Assembly: GCA_013365365.1 (NCBI GenBank)
Contig: JABVXU010000005.1
Span: 124,001-188,000 of the forward strand
Length of the DNA: 64,000 nucleotides
Source of the DNA: Cruorifilaria tuberocauda
Taxonomy: Eukaryota; Nematoda; Chromadorea; Rhabditida; Onchocercidae
Direction: 5' to 3'
This document shows, one piece after another, positions 1-10,567 of this stretch. Numbering within the stretch: position 1 is the first letter of the stretch; each line of letters begins with the position of its first letter. The position numbers were made by a program, and so were the translations under genes. The notes under the pieces were generated by a model. It saw only the letters and a program-made list of their open reading frames with translations. It made no database searches and had not been told where the DNA came from.

Positions 1-1242
1 ATCAGTAATATCCATCATCATTTAATATGATATTTTATCAAATAGCTTCAATTTCTGTTCCAAAAAACTTTTCGTTTTTGGAATTAGAAAAAAAAACCTT
101 TTTTGGAGATACTATTTAATGTAACCCGACGCTCCCTAATTCGTTTCATTACTGCGTCAACATGTCGCGCCATCCCATCGTGCCAGTTTTTTCCACCCTG
201 TCGTCCGGCACGTCGATTATTTAAACCAGATCGCATAATCTTGAATAATAGAACCCAAATTCAAATAATTAGCTTTGCAAACTTATAACTGCCAATAGGC
301 GAAAGAAAAATTTATGATTGACAAATTGATGTCCGCAGTCTTGAAATATTTATGGTGATCAACAAAACTTTTTGAGAGAAAGTATCGTAGACTTACTTGA
401 TATTTATTGAAACATTTGCTAAATTGAATTCAAAGAATTTTCCATAGGGAAAAGGTTTCACGAATAAGCTTTTCCTGATTAAGAGTAAACATATCCGTTT
501 CTCAAAAAATACATATAATTATGAATATCTCAATCTGTTTTCACCAATTTAGCAAATTTTATTAGTAATATCTATGGTTTCACTGATAAGTGACTATGCT
601 TCCTCACAGTATTAACAGTAACATACTTTCCTATCATACCTGTTCATAAATCAAATTTTATTAACGGGAGATAAAATCTTGGAACGACACATCTGATGTA
701 CCTCTTAAAGAAAAACTGAAAAGAACGCAACAGAAGAACGAGTTTCAATAGCTATCACTTATATGACATAGTTTTTATGCAAAAAATTCCGAACATTTGC
801 ATACAATTGCAAATTTCGCCGATTCATTGCTTCATTCATTATTTTTGAAATATTTAATGAAATAATTTAAATTGAGTAAGAATGCATTCTCTGCTAAACA
901 ATATTGGATGCGAAAAATTAACTCAAACTACTATACTATCTAGAAAAGATCAAAGAAGGGAGAAACTGGAATCTAAATTTGATCCAAAAAGTCTGATATG
1001 CTTAAATTGATTACGAGCATTTCATAATCAATTCCACTTTTGCTCATTTTGTCTTTGAACTAATCACATCAAACTGTTCTCACGTTACATGATTCTTTAA
1101 ATGACGCCTAGTTAATCTCTCTAGAGTCCTAGTATGCTATGATCTGTGCAAAACAAAGTCAAGAATTATCAACAAAACCTTGAGGAACACCTTCCACTCA
1201 TTTGTTGCCAAGTTTATGGGACATGAAGCAGGAGAGTAACGT
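1..1242. other. No gene recognised
   Basis: AT-rich sequence with only short open frames on either strand. I see no exon with matching splice sites, no RNA gene and no recognisable repeat. It may be intergenic or part of an intron of a gene starting outside the window. Confidence 0.5.
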
Positions 1243-1396
1243 GCACGTAAGCATCTCAGCATATGCAGGTAAGCATCTCAGCATATGCAGGTAAATATTT
1301 CAGCATATGCACGTAAGCATCTCAGCATATGCAGGTAAACATCTCGACATATGCACGCAATCATCTCGGCATTTGCACGTAAGCATCTCGGCGTAT
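1243..1396. repeat. 22-bp minisatellite, seven units
   Basis: Seven consecutive 22-bp units with no spacer, starting at 1243, 1265, 1287, 1309, 1331, 1353 and 1375, then a partial eighth. The consensus begins GCASGTAAGCATCTCAGC and ends ATAT (S = C or G). Units 2, 3 and 5 contain CAGGTAA, a consensus-like 5' splice site, and most contain CTCAG or TTCAG, an acceptor-like motif. The last two full units are more diverged (CTCGGC). This is a tandem repeat, not a CRISPR array, because there are no unique spacers. Confidence 0.95.
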
Positions 1397-1769
1397 GCAA
1401 ATTTGCTGAAGAGTTAGCTCAACTTACCACCCTTAGCTATTCCCGCTCTCTGCTACTTTCAAATCATCTATGTCATACACTGGCAATTCGAATTTCTAGC
1501 AATGAGCACTTCTGCTACTCGGTGGTTGCGTGTAAGATTGGTTATGATGACTTTGATCTTGCAGTGTTATCGGTTAATTTTAAGTCTTTTATGTTTCATA
1601 TCATTTTAACAGTAACATTTCTTATCAGCAGATTTTGTTTGTATCGATTGTTCAACTGAATAGTGCTTATCAATTTTTTCTTAGTTTTAAGTTATTATTG
1701 TATGGATACTATTGTCGTTCTACGGTAAATTCGTGTTTCCAAGTACAAGAAGAATTTTGATTGATCGAA
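1397..1769. other. Spacer before the Cys-rich mini-gene
   Basis: AT-rich. An open frame runs across it from the minisatellite (1351-1659), but it begins inside the repeat and has a hydrophobic, biased composition, so I do not call a gene. An in-frame TGA at 1758-1760 precedes the next start codon. Confidence 0.4.
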
Positions 1770-2134
1770 ATGGAGAAAGAGAAGAAAGAAAATTTGATGA
1801 CAAACTGCAAGTTTGATCCATGCACTGCTGGTAATAGCGAAAGTATACATTCGTATCAATGTTACTGCGTCAAGCTAAGGTAACGCCTTTCGTGCTTTCT
1901 TTGAAACCATATGCAATTAATAAATACAGTAAGAAATTAAGAATTTATGTCATTATAAAATGGGCATATTTCAGTAGAAATGAAACATTTCTCGAACCGA
2001 ATGTGCATTGCTTATGCACGGGGGAAAACCGACGTTACGGTATAAAATATCGGTGTCGCAGAAAAGCATCGACATTTTTGTCAAGTATTATTGATGGACA
2101 AACAGTAGAGCAATCATACTGTTCGGTTAGTTAG
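1770..2134 (+). CDS. Small cysteine-rich protein, unrecognised
   Basis: Two exons, 1770-1879 and 1975-2134, joined by a 95-bp intron with donor AAG|GTAACG and acceptor ATATTTCAG. The phases agree (2+1) and give an 89-residue product. It starts MEKEKKENLMTNCKFDPC, and the start follows an in-frame TGA 9 bases upstream. The product has seven cysteines arranged as CKFDPC, YQCYC, HCLC and YRC, followed by a basic RCRRK stretch. There is no signal peptide or membrane segment, so this is not an obvious secreted toxin-like Cys-rich peptide; the spacing could suit metal binding, but that is inference. I do not recognise a family. It could also be the 3' part of a longer gene if upstream exons exist, or a chance pairing of open frames. 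Confidence 0.5.
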
Positions 2135-2465
2135 TACGCATATAACTTGATTTGTAGCCGTATATTTTAGTACATTCAAGTTTTTTTTAATATCTCAGAG
2201 TAGCAAACAGTACAACATAACGATCAGGATCAAAGAACAAAATTCATTAAATTAACAAAGATTATTTCATTTTAATCACTGGAATTCACATTTGATGCAT
2301 TTTAATGCAAGTTAGTTTAGATTCACTCAGAAATGGTTCATCAGCATCGATTATGTCTAGTTTGTTATGCTTTTTGCACGGAGGTAATTGCTTTGTTATA
2401 ATCTAGCAACGTGATTGGACTAATGTATGCAACAAATTAGTTGCAAACATTACTCAGGGATTGTC
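2135..2465. other. Intergenic spacer
   Basis: Between the mini-gene stop and the start chosen for the ankyrin gene. It contains an alternative small start exon at 2333-2383 (ATG, then CACGGAG|GTAATT, phase 0) that could also join the ankyrin gene, but nothing favours it over the start at 2466. Confidence 0.4.
2456..2457 (+). promoter_or_regulatory. Candidate trans-splice acceptor, ankyrin gene
   Basis: TTACTCAG lies 8 bases before the ATG at 2466. In nematodes an acceptor just ahead of the first codon with no upstream coding exon commonly receives a spliced leader. Inference from position only. Confidence 0.35.
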
Positions 2466-5400
2466 ATGGGATCGAGTTTAAAGAAGGAAAAAGAGCAAAA
2501 AGATTACTCGAATTCGCATGTTTCAAAAAAATTTTTTGAAACATTTAACAATAATCTTCTCAGTTGTTTTAATTTCTAAGTTTCTGTAGTTCTGAATATA
2601 TATCTGCTATTTTGTGATACGATTTTCCTGCATTACCTGAAGTGGTGTATGAAATCATTAATAGAAATTTTGAAATTTTGTTATTTTTTATCTATTTTTG
2701 GAAATAGTTGTTGTTAAAAGTGAATGGGCTTTTTATAGGGCGAACTGAAAGTTTGTAATGAACTGGAAGTACAACATTGGATGCATGCTGATTGCTATCA
2801 TTCTTGGAAGGAAGCATGCTGTCATTGCAATATTCTGTATTCTGCATCATCTCATTTCACTTTATTTCCCTACAAAGTATTTTCTATCTTACAATTACTA
2901 TTTTGGACATTCTAGAATGGTTCAGAGTTTTTTCACTGTGGAGTAGTGTATTTCAGGATCCTTTGTTCGAGAAACTTGAAACTGTGTTCCCGAAGATGAC
3001 TAGAGGATTGCAGTTGAATGTTTGTAAGTTGTTTGGATAGTATTCCTTATTTTCCTTTTACATATTTCTTTCGGCGAAAAGTTGAAATTTTTTTTGAATT
3101 TTCTTTGTCCTAATCAATTTTTCATGTTTTAACCAGTTACCGTGCATTATTCAACATGTTTTTTGTTGTTCACATGATACATGAAATTCGAGTTTAGTAG
3201 CTCTTTGTGGTAAAGAAAACTATTCGTGGTTAATATCGGAACTGGATTCATTTCAATCTGTTTGCTCCAACAATTTAGCGACAGAGCATCCATTCCATAT
3301 GAAAAGCCAATTACTTTTACGTGAACTTTGGGAGACTTTCCGAACAGGTACTTTTAATTAATTTTTATGATTTATTCATCATCCCTACTTTTTATATCGA
3401 ATTTGCCATTGATATAAATTGATTGCTATTTATAGATAAATCACCTTATGAACGTCTTAAATACTATTTGGATAGCGTAAAGTTTGCAGTACAGTGCTGC
3501 GATCGTTTATCTCTATTAATTGTTCTCCAAGTAAGTATTTGTTGTTTTGATCATTGTTCTCCAAATAATTTCATATATTTGCAGAAATTTCGGGATATTC
3601 TGGTCATTCTACAAACACTCTTATTGATTTAATCATATTGAATTTTAAATTTTAATTGCATCATAATACAATAATTCATTTTCTACTACTTCAGTTTTTG
3701 GATGTGGCTGTGGATGGCGAATGTCTTCTTTTTGCTGTGGAAGCTAACGATGCGTTCTCTGTAAGAGTACTTCTTCATCATGGTGCTCCGATTAGTTTTG
3801 AGGTAGCTGTTTTTAGTAAATTCAAGTTAAAAGTTTATATTTTTCTTTTAAAAAAATTTTAGGAACTTTATTACAGAAAAAATCAGGAGAAAAAGTTGAC
3901 TCGCTAAGTGTGGCGTTTAAACTTGGAAATTGTGCATCAGCAGAAGAAATTCTAAAATTCTTGAATTATCGCAGTGCTCGAATGGTTTGTTTCTTTTGAA
4001 TCACCTGATATTTATCTGTCATGCATAGTCTGTTTCGCTACAATTACCAGCGTATAATTTTCCGTACTGGACTGAAGTTACCTGTGATTTAGAATATTTA
4101 GACTGATATTTTCATCAAATGAAAGAATTAGTTTAAATACGAAATTTTATAGCAAGAATTTATGCGCAATCGTTTGCTGGAATTTATTAATCATCGTGAT
4201 TATCGTGCAGTCGATCTTCTCCTTGCTTACGGTGCTAACGTTTATGACCGTACCGAGAAAGCAAAAACAGTCTTTCATAAATTAACACAAAATAACGATC
4301 AAGAGCTTGCCATTTCGAATGCAACTAAGTTATTTGAAAAAATAGTAGTTTTGCCATCTTTTATTGATGCTGAAGATTATCGTCATCGTACTGCCCTCCA
4401 ATTGGCATGCGCGAGATGTCACTGGAAGCTGGCTGAGTAAGTTCTCTTTGATAGAAAATTTATTAACTGTCGAAAATTTTATTAAAAACTCTCAGTGAAT
4501 TCTTTTATACAATGGTTAATATTTTGTTGCTTGCTTCACTTAAAATTTGGTTCGATTCTAATAGCGTTATAAGGTATTGCAGTTTTGGTTTGTCAGGTTA
4601 ATTCTAATCATATAAACTTTTTCAATCGTAGTGTCAAAGAAGCTATGACATGTATTTATCGAGATCTTAGTATTCAAAATCCATTTTTATCGCCTAAATC
4701 TCAATGCACAGCATGTTTGAGAAAGATCTTATAATTGCTGATAGCGTTTCTAATAAAGATGTGTACGCTTTTCAAAAATTACAAAAAGAATCCTCAGTTA
4801 AATCTCATTAAACAACGAGGAAATGTGCATAATAATGAGAAATAATTCATGCTATAAAATAGTTGTGATTTTATAAAATATAAATGAAATAAAACTAACA
4901 ATACTTAAGAGTCGAAATTAACTTGTAATAGGTATGATAATATGTTTACTCACTTTTTTAATTATGCATTTAGTGATAAAAATATCGTCGAAAACCGATT
5001 TATTTGGAATTTTTATAAGTACTAAAAAAATTTGTAAGTGCTAAACAACGTTTTTATAAGTACTAAGCAACGAACTGAGAGAATACTTTAGAATTATAGC
5101 ACTTAAACGATTTCGTTCCAACACTAAAAAAATTGTTTTCCGTGGTAATCTTACATTATTTCTTCGTTGATAAATAAGGGTTGTTCACAGTATGATTTAA
5201 AGATTCGATTTAACAATCTCTTTCTATGTTTTTGAAGTAATCAGTCAACAAAAAGTATACTTCGGAGATGTGAAAAGATGGCATTGCATATTTATCTTAT
5301 GTTTAAATTGCCTAGCATCCCCATTTGAATCAATGCCGTCGAGAATTGGGGTTATCAAATAGGACTACTGCTTCCTTATTTTGTTCGTATTATGCAATTT

Positions 5401-7231
5401 AGCATAAATTTAGTCGTCACGCGAGTGACTTCAAATATTTATTTATGCAAGTTTAAATTGAACAGGAAATCATTTTTCAGTAAGTATACAGTCTTTTTTA
5501 TTTCTCAACGTTAAGTTTTCTTATTTAGTTATTTAATTTTTTGAGATTTAATTCTTAGAAAATTTTAAAGTTCTTCAACTAATTCTGTACAAATTCAGCG
5601 ACTAATGGGATCTTCTTAAATTTTCATCTTATTTTCTTCGACAAATAAAAAATAAAAACAGATGGTGCACATTAAGGTTTTCAGGAAGCCACATTATCGT
5701 AAATTCAATTTGATTAGAATAATTTTGCTTCAATATTTAAGCCGTCCAAGTTGTATTTTATGCTGTGTGCTGTTTTTGCATCTAAAACTCTCTTGTCCTT
5801 CACTTATTTTTCCATATTCTGACCTGGATTTCATTAGCTTCTGCTAAATAATAATATATTTCTATCCATCTCGTTGTGATAGATCTTCCACTTCACTGAT
5901 AAATTTTTACTCGTTTTCTCTTTAATCTATTTGATGTTTAATAGTTTCCTCGTCCTTTTTTTCACTAAATGTATGAGATTTTATTCCATCCATAGAATAA
6001 TTTTAGTACTTCTTTATTATCATATTCTTTTAATGAGAAAAAGAATTATGCCGAATGTAATTGACTGTGAAGAACCTATAAAAATAAAATGAGGAGAAGT
6101 TTTTCATTTGCATCATTCTCATCAAAAATAATTGACTGTTCCTACTTTTTGTTGTTAAATGATCTATTTCGATTACATAAATCAGTTTCTGTCGAAAATT
6201 TTACTCCGTTCACATAAAATCTACTGCTCATCTAATGCAGAAAAATGTTGTAGGATTATTTTTGATAAATTAAGGAAGGACCAGAATAGAGTGAGTGATG
6301 ATTGTCATCCACTGTTTTTTTTTTGCTTTGAATGATGAAATTTTTGAAATCTACATATTTATTTTTATAAGCTATTTGTCTAATCTCCAGGAGAGCAGAT
6401 AAGTGAGAAATGCATAGCTGCATCTAATTGTAGTCTTTTGCACTCTCTGATAAAGATACGTTCGAAATATTTTATACTGGATTCTCGGTTTATTTCTTTA
6501 GTGTAGTTTTCCAGTTTTTTTTTTCACATCTCTGTATATTTACATTTTGTTCAATTTGATTATTATTTATTTTTTGCTATTTCATTTTTCATGCTATCTT
6601 ATCTAGTGCTTTATTGAGGCTTTTACCCGTAAATTATGTAATTTTTTTTTTTGAAGTAACTATTCAGCTACAAGTAAGGACATCTATTTCTTTTTTCTTT
6701 CTGTCAGTATGGATTTGGTTGTTTTTGAAATTGCTCTTCTACCTTACATAGTTGGATCGCTGCAAACAGACTGCATATTATTTATGTTTTTCTACATTAC
6801 AATTTTGCTACTGTTGTCCTTACATTTCAATTTTCGAGCATATTTGTCTCATACTTTTCTCGGGCTCATTTGTTTTTGTTTCAATTTAGTATTCTAATTT
6901 GTAGGATTTAGTACTTCATATTTTTATTCACATATTCTTCCTCAAAATTTCATTGACTACTTTCTCATAAGCTATTTTTTCGAAAGAGAAAATATTAATA
7001 TATTTCAAAAATATTTGCAAAGTTTTTTATTAAGACTTTCAGAGTTCTATTGAAATTTTCAGATTTTTCCTGCAGCGAGGTGCTACTCCAAAGGGTTTGT
7101 GGACTGATATGAGATTGCCCGAGTTTTTACGCACATACATTAATCGTATTGGAAGGGAGCTAAAATTACGGAAATTTTTGTCTATCTCACGCAAATATAT
7201 CACACAGTTAGGATTTCTATTAGTTGATTAA
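2466..7231 (+). CDS. Ankyrin-repeat protein
   Basis: Nine exons: 2466-2519, 2739-2768, 2957-3023, 3198-3347, 3436-3530, 3695-3802, 3877-3984, 4153-4436 and 7063-7231. All phases agree and give 354 residues. Ankyrin repeats fill the second half, with helices such as LLFAVEANDAFSVRVLLHHG, YRAVDLLLAYGANVYD and TALQLACARCHWKLAEFFLQ followed by RGATPKG. The last repeat is completed only by joining 4436 to 7063 across a 2.6-kb intron, which is strong support for the distal exon. After it comes LPEFLRTYINRIGREL and a basic tail; this resembles the end of a SOCS-box-like helix but I cannot confirm that. The first two exons are the least certain (donor CAT|GTTTCA). The role is probably protein binding; the partner is unknown. 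An alternative last exon is listed separately. Confidence 0.8.
4632..4734 (+). CDS. Alternative last exon of the ankyrin gene
   Basis: Acceptor TCGTAG at 4626-4631 follows the exon ending at 4436 in the right phase (GA+T). It gives a 34-residue tail containing VKEAMTCIYRDL and ending CLRKIL, with TAA at 4732-4734. Use of this exon would break the final ankyrin repeat after its first helix. It could be a true short isoform or a chance open frame; the distal exon at 7063 fits the repeat far better. Confidence 0.4.
4735..7062 (+). other. Large intron / spacer of the ankyrin gene
   Basis: T-rich sequence on the plus strand with runs of T and only short hydrophobic open frames (for example 5662-5847 and 6709-6897), typical of translated AT-rich intron. 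No other exon was found. It ends in the acceptor TTTTCAG at 7056-7062. Confidence 0.6.
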
Positions 7232-7403
7232 TAAACAATTAATAAATCACAAAAGTATTTTTTGGTCATTTTAATTAGACGAATCCATATCTAGTTAATT
7301 TAGTTAAGTATGCATCAGTATAGAGAGAGTGCTTGTTAAACTAGCTAGTTTTATCTTACAATAATTGGTAATTTGGTTCTGTTAGTATTGTAGTGACATA
7401 ACG

Positions 7404-9197
7404 ATGGGTCGTGAACGTGTCACAATACCTCTTGAGAATGGCACTGATGATGGAGCTACGTTGGATCCTAATTTTGAATATATAAACGCTGTTGATGACC
7501 ACGATTCATTTCAAACTCATATCGACTTTTCATTAGTTAATATTTTTTTTTTTTTACATCTTCAGAATTATAGATTTGTTTCGATTAACTTATTTTTGAA
7601 ACCATTGGCTCTTAAATTACTGGTAATAGCTCGAGAGATATCTCATTGCAAGTTTCTTTCACAAAGTTCATTTACTCTGTATCTAGTATGCAAATGATAT
7701 GAACACTGATTAATTAATTAGATATCTAAGTAATATATTTTTCAAGTGAACTTTCTGATCGAGAAGACAGCTAATTTGCTGTTCCTATTTGAAGAAACAA
7801 CCGAGATAATTTAGTGGTCATCATAAGATTTTCTATTTCACTTTCAATGTAACTATGTAATTTCTATGTAAATAGAAAGTTTTATCTTTTTCATGTTCAT
7901 TCTAGAGACATTTCTCATTAATAAAGGAATTTTATTCGCTGTTATTAAAAAATTGAATGTACTCTATGTATAGTGTTTGTCTTTTAGGCATGTCGCTGCA
8001 CGAACGACTGCCAAGTAGATTGTCCTTGCTTGGCTCGCTGCACGTATGATGCAGATGGACATCTTACTGGTCGAGCGGTCGAATTAGCTGACAAGGCAGA
8101 ATTAGGTGTGCTGCTGGAATGCACTTCGTGCTGCTTTTGTTCAAATAAATGCAGGTCAAGAGTTGCGCAAAAAGGCGTTCATTGCAGACTCGAGGTATAC
8201 TTTCTACATGGGCTGCTGAGAGGAGAGGATTCAAATGATTTCCCAATTACTTTACTTTCAATTTCAAAATATTCAATGTTATAGGTTTATCGAACAAGGA
8301 AATATGGATGGGCTGTGAGGAGCTGCTCTTTTATATTGAAAGGTAAACTTCACTAAGTTATTATTAAAATATTTTAACCGACCAAATTATCGAAATTAAA
8401 ATCTCTTCCATTTGATTTAAGGAAGTTTTGTATGTGAATATACTGGTGAACTTATCTCAGACGCTGACGCAGATAGACGAGAAGATGACACTTATCTGTT
8501 CGAAATTATAGTAAGCTTTTTGAAGAATTGATTGTATAAGTTCGATATTATAGAACCGGGTCTTCTTTTTTGTCTATTTATTCTGTTTTGGAGTCCATCA
8601 TTTCTTTCAATATTGTTTTGAAACCGATATTTTTCTGAAGAATTTCTAATCATACATGATTTTGTAACCAAAAAATTTCAAGCTTCCAAAAAATAATTTA
8701 AAAAATGAAATATCAGAGGATGGTATAATTATTGATTTAGCAAATTTCCAGCATATATCATTTTTAGGATGAAACGTCAGCATACTGTATAGATGCAAAA
8801 TTCAAAGGAAATGTTTCAAGATTCATCAATCATAGTTGTGAAGCAAATTTGGTCACCCTTCGAGTGGTATGGGATGCAAATATACGCCATTTGCCGCATG
8901 TCTGCTTTTATGCTAAAAGAGATATTCAACAGGTGTGACTTTTGCATCACAATTCTATTAGTTGATTTCTCGTTCATATCTTTCTTATGATAGCTTGTTT
9001 TATATTTTAAGGGCGAAGAGCTAACTATCGATTATGGAAGCCAATGGTGGGACGTTAAGTTGAGGAATTTTTCGTGTCAGTGTGGATCAAAGTCATGCAA
9101 ATATACTAGTACAATAAGAGAAGAAATATTACGAAATGGATTCGTTTCTGCGGAAGAAAACAAACGACTAGAAGATCCTGGCGGTGGCAAGTTATGA
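7404..9197 (+). CDS. SET-domain histone-lysine methyltransferase, SETMAR/SET-23-like
   Basis: Six exons: 7404-7535, 7988-8194, 8285-8342, 8422-8510, 8768-8932 and 9012-9197, about 278 residues. A Cys-rich pre-SET region comes first ([26 protein letters not shown]), then the SET domain with [26 protein letters not shown] and GEELTIDYG, and a post-[11 protein letters not shown]. This order is that of SUV39-type H3K9 methyltransferases that transfer methyl from S-adenosylmethionine to histone lysine in the nucleus. Short length and lack of a chromodomain or ankyrins resemble C. elegans SET-23 and the methyltransferase half of human SETMAR. The first donor (TTA|GTTAAT) is weak, so the end of exon 1 may be a little off. 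The C-terminus carries a Gly-rich end (PGGGKL). Confidence 0.88.
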
Positions 9198-10567
9198 GAC
9201 TTTTATGATGATTATTTCTGATACATATCCATTTTTTCAATTGAATTTCACACTTAACTTATCGATGAGATCACTGATATTGATTATTCCATGAAGTTTT
9301 TCTTCTTCCTATCACCATTACAAACAATTCATCCTGTTGTGCCCTCATTGCTGTAACTGATGGTTTTAAAATTAAGCAATCATCCAATCCGTTTGCACTA
9401 GTGGAACTTAAAATTTATGGTTAAAAAAGGGTTCGTCATATTTTGCAAATCCAAAAGAAGTACCCATCAGTGGAAACAGCAGGTCAAGTGACTTAGCTGA
9501 TTCTAAAAATTTGCCGCTCAGTAATAACCAGATTTGTAGATGCTTTTAGCGATGACGGACTTCTTAGATTGAATAATCTGGTATCTATAGGCATATTTCA
9601 CACATCCAAGTATATTTCGGAAGATTTTGGCCCCTTTCAACAGTTATTTTTGTTTTAGCTTCATTTTCCTTTGTATTGATATGTTCTGAAGTTAGGTAAA
9701 TTATCTCCTCAGGTGAACTGTTGTTTACGTTCATTGTAAAATATTGCCTCTTGAAATTAGCCGATATTGAAACACTGTTTCCGTATGTTTTATGTTATGG
9801 CCACATTTGAGAAACTGTGTTTATGTTTTTGTGCATCCATATATGATGAAGGATGTTCTATTTCGTGATCATTTCATTTTCATGCATACAAAGCTTGAAA
9901 GACTTTGATAACGCGTGCCTTCTATTAACAATTGGCGTGACCAGAGAGCTGACATAGGCATTCCTTAACAGATTATAAAATTATTTCTGAACTGCAATTA
10001 TTCTTAAACAGTTTTTTGCTATAGTTTTTTGGTATTTTAACATGTAACTTTTTTGAAGACCCATGATACTTCACATCCATATAAAATGTGAACATTTCTT
10101 TAGTTATTTGTTCAGTCCGAGTGAATACTTCAGTGAGCAAATGCATAATTAATTTAAACTAGCTGAAGAGAAATTCCTTTGAAACTCATTTATCAGTTTA
10201 TTTGATTAAAAATAAAGAAAACACTGTTAGCGTATATAAATAACATAGTAAGATATGCCTCGTGTAGCATACAAAAAATAAAACATCCGTAAACTGCTTT
10301 ATGAGCGAGATCATAAAATCTACAATTATTTATAATTAAAGAAACCCGTGATCAGTCTATGCATGAATATATGACACCTCACGTTTATCAATAAAATCAC
10401 TAAAACTTATAACGTCCTTAATTTCTTTTAAGATTAGGCAGAAAAGCGAAATTTTTGTACTGTCTTACTTATTTGTAATATATAAATAATCTCATAAATC
10501 GTAGCGCTGATAACTAGTAATGATGTATAATTTAGAAACTGACATTTGCCGCTGTAAACTATTGTAA
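9198..10567. other. Intergenic, convergent genes
   Basis: Between the 3' ends of the SET gene and the TDP-43 homologue. It should hold both 3' UTRs. No open frame or RNA gene is supported. Confidence 0.6.

Noticed and set aside
1243..1396. CRISPR-like array
   Set aside because: Units are directly adjacent without unique spacers, and the setting is a eukaryotic genome.
1351..1659. 102-codon frame beginning in the minisatellite
   Set aside because: Its start lies inside the tandem repeat and the rest is biased hydrophobic sequence; no independent support.
8064..8246. Minus-strand frame opposite the SET gene
   Set aside because: A shadow of the Cys-rich pre-SET exon, which is clearly coding on the plus strand.
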